DNA of 64,000 nucleotides from an uncultured Opitutaceae bacterium (GTDB lineage: Bacteria; Verrucomicrobiota; Verrucomicrobiia; Opitutales; Opitutaceae): assembly GCA_903919205.1 (NCBI GenBank), contig CAIXHE010000063.1:1-64000 (forward strand). The letters run 5' to 3'. How positions within the stretch are numbered: the stretch's first letter is position 1; each line of letters opens with the position of its first letter. Position numbers and translations under genes: made by a program. The notes under the pieces are model-generated. The model was not told the origin of the DNA and made no database searches. It was given only the letters and a program-made list of their open reading frames with translations. Shown piece by piece: positions 56,950 to 64,000 of the stretch.

Positions 56950-57666
56950 GTGTCGGGGAAGCTGCATAAGGTCTCAGGCGACCGAGCGGTCCAAGCCGAG
57001 CTGGGCCTCAACCTGAGGGCCTATAGGCAGCGCATGGGCCTCAGCCAAGCCGAGCTAGCCTCGCTATCGAACCTGGAGCGCTCCTACGTGTCCGGCATCG
57101 AGGGCGGCTCCCGCGTAGCTTCGCTGCGAAGCATCGTGAGCCTAGCCGGCGCGCTTGACGTGCCCGTCGGCGGGCTGCTCGGACGGTCGCGACCCTCGGA
57201 GGTTTCCCGTGGGAACCCTCCGCGTCGAAGAGGCGCTCCGCGGGCTCCCTCCGACGTGCTGCTCGTCGAGGACAATTCTGTGGATGCGGAGCTCGCGGTG
57301 CGGCTGTTTCGACGGGCACAGCTCGAGAATCCGCTTGTGATCGCCCGTGATGCCGAGGAGGCCATGGAGTACTTGTTCGGCAACGGGCGCTTCTCGAACA
57401 AACCCCCGGGCAAGCCGCAGCTGATCGTGCTCGACCTCAACTTGCCGCAGATGTCCGGCCTCGAGTTCCTGAGGAGGGTGAAGGGCTATCCAAGCACCCG
57501 GGACATCCCCGTGATGGTTCTCAGCGGCGAACGCAATCTTGAGATAATCCGCGAGTGCGGGCGCTTAGGGGCCGAGTGCTACCTGGTGAAGCCGCTCAGC
57601 GTGGAGAGCCTGATCCGGGCCACGCCACAGCTCGGCCTCTCGTCCTGCCGGGTGCAGATGGCCTAG
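56950..57666 (+). CDS. XRE HTH - receiver (Rcp1-like REC) fusion protein
   Basis: LGLNLRAYRQRMGLSQAELASLSNLERSYVSGIEGGSRVASLRSIVSLAGALDVPVGGLL, then DVLLVEDNSVDAELAVRLFRRA...PQLIVLDLNLPQMSGLEFLRRVK...VMVLSG...CYLVKPLS. Confidence 0.88.
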   Translation: MSGKLHKVSGDRAVQAELGLNLRAYRQRMGLSQAELASLSNLERSYVSGIEGGSRVASLRSIVSLAGALDVPVGGLLGRSRPSEVSRGNPPRRRGAPRAPSDVLLVEDNSVDAELAVRLFRRAQLENPLVIARDAEEAMEYLFGNGRFSNKPPGKPQLIVLDLNLPQMSGLEFLRRVKGYPSTRDIPVMVLSGERNLEIIRECGRLGAECYLVKPLSVESLIRATPQLGLSSCRVQMA

Positions 57667-57712
57667 CCGCCGCCCGGCTTGTCATGGCCCGGGGCGGCGG
57701 CATGCTCCCCGC

Positions 57713-58699
57713 ATGCACCCGAAGGTTGTCGTTGTCGGCAGCTTCGTCCAGGACCTCTCGTGGAAGTGCGAGGGCTTTCCCGGACCCGGCGAGACCGTGA
57801 TCGGCCGCTTTGCCTCGGGACCTGGCGGCAAGGGATCGAATCAGGCGGTGGCCTCGGGCCGTGCGGGCGTCCCCACGCTATTTGTCGGCGCGGTGGGCGC
57901 GGATGGATTCGCGCGGGAGGCCGCGCGGTTCTACAGGTCGGAGGGCATCGCGGCCCGCTTCGTGGTCAAGCGCGGGTACCCGACCGCGACCGCTGCAGTC
58001 CTCGTGAACGCGGACGGCCAAAATGAGATCGTGGTGGCCCTGGGGGCTAGCGAGCGACTGGCGCCGCGCGACATCCCCCTCCCGCCGATTCGTAGGGCGA
58101 GCATCGTCGTGTGTCAGCACGAGGCGAGCCTATCGGCCAACGCGTTCGTGTTCAGGACGGCCCGACGGTCGGGCGCGGCCACCTTGCTCAACCCGGCCCC
58201 CATGCGGCGCGACTTCGACCCCGGGATCCTCGCGCTGACCGACATCCTGGTGCCCAACGAGTCCGAATGCCTGGCGCTCGCCGCGCGGCTGCCGGCGTGC
58301 CGCGCGTGGGTTCGCCGCAGGCTTCCCGGCCTGCTCGGCCCCCTCGGGGTGGCTGAGCTCGAGCGCATGGAGCCGCGTCTCCTGAACCAGCTTTGCCGCA
58401 GGATGGGGGTGCCCACGGTGGTCGTGACGCTCGGGCGACGAGGCTGCCTCGTGTCGCAAGGCGAGGACGCCTTCACGCTCCTGCCCGCTCACGAGGGCAT
58501 CCGGGTGGTCGACACCACGGGGGCGGGCGACGCTTTCATCGGCGGATTCGCAGCGGGCTTCGTGCAGCACTCGGGCGACATGGTCGCCGCAGCGCGCCTC
58601 GGAAACGCGGTGGCGGCGCTTTCGATCACGAAATTTGGGACAGCGCCCTCGATGCCGACGCAGGCGCAGACGCGCAGGTTTCTTGCTGGGCGTCCCTGA
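57713..58699 (+). CDS. PfkB-family (ribokinase-like) carbohydrate kinase
   Basis: VVVVGSFVQDLSWKCEGFPGPGETVIGRFASGPGGKGSNQAVASGRAG; VVDTTGAGDAFIGGFAAGF. Confidence 0.88.
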   Translation: MHPKVVVVGSFVQDLSWKCEGFPGPGETVIGRFASGPGGKGSNQAVASGRAGVPTLFVGAVGADGFAREAARFYRSEGIAARFVVKRGYPTATAAVLVNADGQNEIVVALGASERLAPRDIPLPPIRRASIVVCQHEASLSANAFVFRTARRSGAATLLNPAPMRRDFDPGILALTDILVPNESECLALAARLPACRAWVRRRLPGLLGPLGVAELERMEPRLLNQLCRRMGVPTVVVTLGRRGCLVSQGEDAFTLLPAHEGIRVVDTTGAGDAFIGGFAAGFVQHSGDMVAAARLGNAVAALSITKFGTAPSMPTQAQTRRFLAGRP

Positions 58700-58921
58700 T
58701 CGACGTCGGCGCCGGCATGCTCGACGGGCCGGGAGACCAGGGAACGCAGGTCCTGCGGTCGCAGGCAGCCTCCTGCGCCTGGAGGAATCCCTCCGGGGTC
58801 GACGCGGATGCCCGTCGTCGCGGGCCTGCACTTCAGGGTTCCAATCCTCGGCGCGCGAGCCGTCCACCCACGGCCTGAATCGACGCGTCGGACTCTCGAC
58901 GTCCCGGGACTTCGGGAGCGA

Positions 58922-58977
58922 GATATATATTATTTATATGCAAATGAGCGGTCTGATAATGCTCTTTATATGAAAGC
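58922..58977. promoter_or_regulatory. AT-rich island with direct repeats in a long intergenic region
   Basis: gatatatattatttatatgcaaatgagcggtctgataatgctctttatatgaaag; TTTATATG at 58933-58940 and 58965-58972. Confidence 0.35.
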
Positions 58978-59364
58978 TTAGCGCAACAATAACGGCCTCT
59001 TTCAACCCCATGGCACGCCATTGGCTGAGTGGTCCGTCAGGCATATGGACCTCCATTCTCAACAGGCGTGTGAAGGGGACGGCATGATGCTCGGCGGTGC
59101 CGAGCCCGGACGGGACGGGCGAGGAGTCCCTTGTCACGTCCGTGCGCGGGAGCATGCCCCGTCTTCGGCCCGCGCGAATCTTCAGGCGCCTGGGATCGCG
59201 CGCACGCGCGCGCACGGGAGCGATGGAATGTCCGGCCTTTAGGATGGCGCACGGACGCCATCTCGACCGAGCCGGGGTCGGAGCCCCTGGGTCGGCGACC
59301 CGCCGCGCGGCTAGGCTCGATTTCAGGGAATGGGTAAATTTTCGACCGTAACACTACAAACTAC

Positions 59365-61818
59365 ATGAAGATGAACTACAGAAACGTGATGCTTGCCCTC
59401 GCGCTCGGCTCGTTAGGCTTTAGCGCCCTCGAGGGGCAGGTTGCAGCTTCACCGGCAACCACGGAGTCGGCGCCGCCGGCCGGGACCGAGGCCTCGAGCA
59501 CGGAATCACAGGCGGGCTCGCCCGCCGTGCAACTGGGGGAGGTCAAGGTGACCGCCGAAAAGCAGGTGGCTACCGAGCAGGAGACGCCGATCAGCATGGC
59601 GGTGGAGCCCTCCGAGGAACTCATCGACCGCGGAATCATCGACGTGACCGCGCTGCTGCAGGCGACCCCCGGCGTCTCCCTCAAGAGCAACGGTCCCGGC
59701 CAGACGGAGTTCGAGATGCGGGGCATGACCTCAAGCGGTGGCAACTCCCCTACGGTGGGCTTCTACCTGGATGATGTGGCGCTGACGGCTCCGGCAGGGG
59801 CCCAGAACGGCAAGGTCGTCCTTACTCCCCCCTTGTTCGATATCGATCGCACCGAGGTGCTGCGCGGGCCCCAGGGCACAATCTACGGCTCGGGTTCCAT
59901 GGGTGGCACGTTCAAGCTGATTTTCAACCAGCCCGACCTGACCACCGCCCTGGGTTCCGCTCAGAGCACGCTTTCGGGAACGCAAGGGGGCGGCTTCAAC
60001 CACAACGACAACATCATGATCAATATCCCCGTGGTGCAGGACAAGCTGGCGATTCGCATCGTGGCCACGGAAGCCTACACGAGCGGCTGGATAGACCGGA
60101 TCGTGCTCTATCCCTTCCCTCTGGTGAGCCCCGATGGATCGGTGCGCGGAGACGTCCTGCACGCCCCGATCCAGCAGCAATTCAAGGGCTCCAATTCCGA
60201 CCAGTACGACACCCTGCGCGGGATCATCCTCTGGAAGCCGACCAAGCGGCTTTCGATCACGGCCTCGGGCTACTATTTGGGCGACAACCAGGCCGGCATC
60301 AGCGCCTTCGACCAGTTTCCGGGCAACCTGAACCATTACGAGGTCTTCAACCTTCCTGAGCCCAAGACGGACAAGGAGATCGTCGAGAGCCTGACCATTA
60401 ACTACAGCTTCGACACCTTCGACGTGACGTTGGCGACCGGCTACTGGGCCCGCCGCTCAACCCAGTTTGAAGAGGCCAGCGAGATGTTCGACAATCCGGA
60501 CCAGGCGCTGGCCTATTATGCCAACTACGGGCTCCCGAACCCCGGGTACTACGGGCCCAACGGAACCGGCGAGGCCTACGGCCTTGAGAACGACCCGACC
60601 AACCAGTTCAGCACGGAGCTCAGGTTCTCATCGACCGAGAAGGGACCTCTCCAATGGGTCGCGGGAACGTATTTCAGCCACTACTGGGCCACCTGGAATT
60701 TCACTGGGACGACGCCCAATTACGGCACCTACATGGACATCGGAACCGGGGCGCCGGCCACCACGCCGAACTGGTTCGACGCCTATTCGCCGACGACGAT
60801 GGAGCAGTACGCCGTGTACGGGAACGCGACGTACGCGCTCACGAGCAAGCTGAAGGCGAGCTTCGGCGTGCGGTTAACCGACTATGATTACCAATTCGAG
60901 TCGGTGATCACCGGCTGGGGCTCGGCCCAGGGTAACGCGACCCCCTCGGCTTCCGGCGACATCACCCAGTCGAAGGCGGTGGTCGATCCCAAGTTCAACC
61001 TGGACTACTCGTACACCAACGACATCAACCTGTACGCGACGGCGGCGGAAGGATTCCGCCCCGGCGGCGGCAACGCGGCCTACCCGACCACGGGATCGTG
61101 GGCCGCCTCCTTCGCGGGCATGCATTACACCTCGGGAAAATGGCCCTCCACCTACAACTCTGACTCGGTGTGGAGCTACGAGGTCGGCTCAAAGACGAGG
61201 TGGCTCGGGCGGCGCCTGAGCGTCAACGCGAGCCTCTACTACGAGGACTGGAAGAACATCCAGCTGCTCGCCTATCCCAGCGACTGGGCCTTCAACATCA
61301 ACGGCAACAAGGCCACGATCTACGGCGGGGACATCGAGGTGCGCGCCCTCCTGGGGCTTGGCTTCGAGCTCTCGGGTTCGGTGGGCTACCTGCATGACAA
61401 GCTGGACGGCGGACCGCACTGGGTCATCCAGCCCAACAACGTGCTTCCGGACGTCGCGCCCGAGAACGGAAACATCAACCTCTCCTACGCGACGCCCTTC
61501 CTCAAGAAATACATCTTCAAGGCCGAGGCGGAGACGGTTTACGTCGGCCCGCGCTACTCGCTGAGCTTCCTCTACTACCCGGGCTACGTGGAGAGCGGGG
61601 AGTACACCCAGCTGCCCGGCTATTCGCTGACCAATTTCCGGGTGGGCATCGAGTCCGCCCAGAACACATGGGGCGTCACGCTCTTCGTGAACAACGCATT
61701 CAACAAGCAGGCCTCGCTCGAATACCTTTACTCGGAGACACAGCCCTCGGCGGCCTTCAACCGGGTGGTCAGCAACCAGCCCCTGACCGGGGGTGTGGAC
61801 ATCAGCTACCACTTCTAA
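59365..61818 (+). CDS. TonB-dependent outer-membrane receptor
   Basis: Signal peptide; GEVKVTAEKQ, TALLQATPGVSLKSNGPGQTEFEMRGM plug; IDRTEVLRGPQGTIYGSGSMGGTFKLI; C-terminal VDISYHF. Confidence 0.92.
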   Translation: MKMNYRNVMLALALGSLGFSALEGQVAASPATTESAPPAGTEASSTESQAGSPAVQLGEVKVTAEKQVATEQETPISMAVEPSEELIDRGIIDVTALLQATPGVSLKSNGPGQTEFEMRGMTSSGGNSPTVGFYLDDVALTAPAGAQNGKVVLTPPLFDIDRTEVLRGPQGTIYGSGSMGGTFKLIFNQPDLTTALGSAQSTLSGTQGGGFNHNDNIMINIPVVQDKLAIRIVATEAYTSGWIDRIVLYPFPLVSPDGSVRGDVLHAPIQQQFKGSNSDQYDTLRGIILWKPTKRLSITASGYYLGDNQAGISAFDQFPGNLNHYEVFNLPEPKTDKEIVESLTINYSFDTFDVTLATGYWARRSTQFEEASEMFDNPDQALAYYANYGLPNPGYYGPNGTGEAYGLENDPTNQFSTELRFSSTEKGPLQWVAGTYFSHYWATWNFTGTTPNYGTYMDIGTGAPATTPNWFDAYSPTTMEQYAVYGNATYALTSKLKASFGVRLTDYDYQFESVITGWGSAQGNATPSASGDITQSKAVVDPKFNLDYSYTNDINLYATAAEGFRPGGGNAAYPTTGSWAASFAGMHYTSGKWPSTYNSDSVWSYEVGSKTRWLGRRLSVNASLYYEDWKNIQLLAYPSDWAFNINGNKATIYGGDIEVRALLGLGFELSGSVGYLHDKLDGGPHWVIQPNNVLPDVAPENGNINLSYATPFLKKYIFKAEAETVYVGPRYSLSFLYYPGYVESGEYTQLPGYSLTNFRVGIESAQNTWGVTLFVNNAFNKQASLEYLYSETQPSAAFNRVVSNQPLTGGVDISYHF

Positions 61819-61912
61819 GAGACGAGCTGACGAGAAACGGCATCGGGCGTCTCGGGGCCGCGGAGGGTTCCCCCAAGACGCCCGGGCGCCGGGTTTGTCA
61901 AGAAGGGCGAGC

Positions 61913-61933
61913 CGGGCCCGCGGTGCGGGCCCG
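61913..61933. other. GC-rich perfect hairpin downstream of the receptor gene
   Basis: CGGGCCCGC-ggt-GCGGGCCCG: 9-bp stem, 3-nt loop, about 95 nt after the stop; no T tract. Confidence 0.4.
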
Positions 61934-62206
61934 CAGCGTCAACCCGCTCGAGGGGCCGCTCCCGCCTCCGACAAGGCTCCTACATCGGGAAGGAAGCTCG
62001 CGTCTCGGCTAGGCGACACGAAGGGCCCCGAGGGCCCGGTGACGTCCGACGCAGGGCTGTGGGCGGCGGTTTGTGCCGGCCCGCACGATTTGTGCCTGTT
62101 TCGGGTAGTTCCTTAAAAACTTCATCAATAACAGGGGGTATTGTGCGTATTGTGTTCCTATTTGGTGTCCATGCACCGAATACACAGCCGTGGAGCAATC
62201 AAAACT

Positions 62207-63787
62207 ATGAAATTTCGCGCGCTTTCCCTGGCTATGCTCATCGGTGCCCTCGGCGCCTGCCCTGCCCTGTGGTCCCGCCCGGCGTTCGGCGTTTACGAAG
62301 GCCCGGGCACGGGGGGCACGGCGAGGATTCCCGGCCTCACCCAGTGGCTGGGTCGCGCGCCGGACCGCGCGCTCGACTTTTTCGCCAACGACACGTGGCC
62401 CTCGCTCGAGAGCGACGCGGCCTGGACCTGCTACAGCTGGTCCCCGCCGGCCACCGGCGCGGTGGTGCCTGCGATGACGTTCAGCGTCCCCCTGACCGTG
62501 AACGGGACCTCCCTGGCGGACGTGGCGGCGGGTTTGCACGACAGCTCGTTCCTTTCCGTCGCCCGGTCGCTCGTCACCTACAACTGGGGGCATTCGGTGG
62601 TCCGCCTGGGCTGGGAGTTCAACGGCGGCTGGATGCCGTGGGCTGCGGACCAGAACCCAGCGGCTTACGTCGCGGCCTATCGCCATGTGGTTGCGCTCAT
62701 GCGGTCGGTCCCCGGCGCTGAATTCACCTTTGACTGGTGCACCTCGTGGGGGCCGAACTCAACGGCCCCTGACAGCGTCTACCCCGGCGATGACGTGGTC
62801 GATATCATCGGCATGGACGTCTACAACCGCTATTATTCCCCGGCTGACTCCAACCCGCAGAACCGCTGGCAGATGTTTCTGACGGCGCCCTACGGGCTCA
62901 ACTGGCTTGTCAGTTTCGCGGCCCTCCACGGCAAGTCGATCAGCATCCCCGAATGGGGAACCGGTGAATGGACCGTGAACGACGGCGGCGTAGGCGGCGG
63001 CGATGACTCGCTTTTCGTGACCAGCATGACGGCCTTCATGGAGTCGAACAGCGCGCTGTACAGCGACTATTGGGACATCAACGCCTCGGGCTACAATTCG
63101 GAGGTTTCTGACGGCGAGCATGCGCTGGCGGGCACCGCCCTCAGGGCCTCGTTCGGCTCGGGCGCGGCCAGTGTCGTCCCCGGCATCCCCGTCCCTGGAC
63201 CCATCCCGTACGTGGGGCCGGCGGACGCATCGACCACCTCCACGGTGTCGTTCAGCTTCTCGGCCCCGTACACCGGCGGAGCCGCGACCAGCTACGTCAT
63301 CCTCTACCGGGTGAGCGGCTCGGGTTCGTGGAAGGAATATGGCTCCGTGACCTGGATCGGATGGCAGACCCTCTGGGGCGTATCCCCGGGCACCTCCTAT
63401 GACATCTGCGTGTATGCGCTGAATGCAGGCGGCAACGGTCCGGACTCCTCAATCTTCACCGTATCGAGCCAATCTACATGGGCTCCCCCGGAACCTGCGC
63501 CCGGCCAGATCCCCTGGATCGGGGTGGGGCAGGCGCCGACGGCGACTTCCATCTCGATCAACTTCGCCCCGCCCAACGACGGGGGAATCGCCACCTCCTA
63601 CGTGATCCTGCGTCGCATCACCGGCCAGTCGGCCTGGGTGAAGGCGGAGACGGTCACGTGGACCGGATGGCAGACCGTCGCGGGGCTCGCTCCCGGGACC
63701 TCCTACCAATTCGAGGTCTACGCCTCGAACAGCGCCGGAAGCGGGTCGCCCTCCAGCGTGCTCACGCTCTCCACCCTCTCGAACTAG
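62207..63787 (+). CDS. Secreted GH26-like glycoside hydrolase with two FN3 domains
   Basis: Signal peptide MKFRALSLAMLIGALGACPALWSRPAFG; VRLGWEFNGGWMPWA and SISIPEWGTG as candidate catalytic Glu motifs; two FN3-like repeats (GGAATSYVILYRVSG... and GGIATSYVILRRITG...). Confidence 0.65.
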   Translation: MKFRALSLAMLIGALGACPALWSRPAFGVYEGPGTGGTARIPGLTQWLGRAPDRALDFFANDTWPSLESDAAWTCYSWSPPATGAVVPAMTFSVPLTVNGTSLADVAAGLHDSSFLSVARSLVTYNWGHSVVRLGWEFNGGWMPWAADQNPAAYVAAYRHVVALMRSVPGAEFTFDWCTSWGPNSTAPDSVYPGDDVVDIIGMDVYNRYYSPADSNPQNRWQMFLTAPYGLNWLVSFAALHGKSISIPEWGTGEWTVNDGGVGGGDDSLFVTSMTAFMESNSALYSDYWDINASGYNSEVSDGEHALAGTALRASFGSGAASVVPGIPVPGPIPYVGPADASTTSTVSFSFSAPYTGGAATSYVILYRVSGSGSWKEYGSVTWIGWQTLWGVSPGTSYDICVYALNAGGNGPDSSIFTVSSQSTWAPPEPAPGQIPWIGVGQAPTATSISINFAPPNDGGIATSYVILRRITGQSAWVKAETVTWTGWQTVAGLAPGTSYQFEVYASNSAGSGSPSSVLTLSTLSN

Positions 63788-63890
63788 CCGCCTGCGGTTC
63801 CGCGGGCGCGGTAGGGAAGGACCCCATTCCGGGGAATCGCGCGGCCGTGTTAGGCTCTGGCGTGGGACAAATATCGCGTGTCCCGCGCTT

Positions 63891-64000
63891 ATGACCGAGG
63901 CCATTCTTTCACCCACGACCCGGCGCATCGCAGGCCAGTTTAACCTTTCTGCTGACGCGCCCTGCGTCCTTGAGACCCGCTCGCCGGAGCTCGGGGCGGA
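63891..64000 (+). CDS. N-terminal fragment of an unidentified protein, truncated by window edge
   Basis: Open frame from ATG 63891: MTEAILSPTTRRIAGQFNLSADAPCVLETRSPELGA... Confidence 0.4.
   Translation, partial: MTEAILSPTTRRIAGQFNLSADAPCVLETRSPELGA

Noticed and set aside
61913-61933. GC hairpin as an intrinsic terminator
   Set aside because: Strong 9-bp stem but no U tract; recorded only as a hairpin.
1-64000. CRISPR arrays, tRNA/rRNA genes, transposases, phage or known defence systems
   Set aside because: No regularly spaced repeat array, tRNA cloverleaf, rRNA segment, integrase/transposase motif or defence-gene signature was recognised by eye; a tool-based scan would be needed to exclude them fully.

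Overview
High-GC bacterial chromosome segment. I infer a Verrucomicrobia/Opitutaceae-like origin from protein styles: Tat-type Gfo/Idh/MocA oxidoreductases, the 'NVLIGGFVVEGGPKLVLVRVMGPGLANYG' secreted-protein motif, and a ResB/CcsA cytochrome c biogenesis pair. No database search was run. Main content: (1) about 0.2-21.6 kb is a dense block of polytopic GT-C-like membrane glycosyltransferases in tandem paralogous sets, with two GT2 polyprenyl-phosphate-sugar-synthase-like genes. Many are joined by 1-4 bp start/stop overlaps. (2) A TVP38 family gene, xseA, and a lipoprotein/resB/ccsA cluster at 21.7-27.3 kb. (3) An OFA-family MFS transporter plus a 50-aa small ORF absent from the ORF track, a TonB-like protein, aldo/keto reductase, mtnA and NIPSNAP. 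(4) Two histidine kinases, the first behind a 264-bp intergenic leader with hairpin and pseudoknot-like inverted repeats. (5) Three Tat-type Gfo/Idh/MocA oxidoreductases with DoxX and discoidin-like genes. (6) A coupled Agl23-like/GT2/ApbE unit, an FAD oxidase, a 3-ketodihydrosphingosine-reductase-like SDR, an amidohydrolase, an inverted-order XRE-REC fusion and a PfkB kinase. (7) A TonB-dependent receptor and a GH26-like enzyme with FN3 domains. No CRISPR array, rRNA, tRNA, transposase or phage module was recognised. The strongest novelty candidates are the GT-C paralog block and the structured leader upstream of the 36942-38684 kinase.
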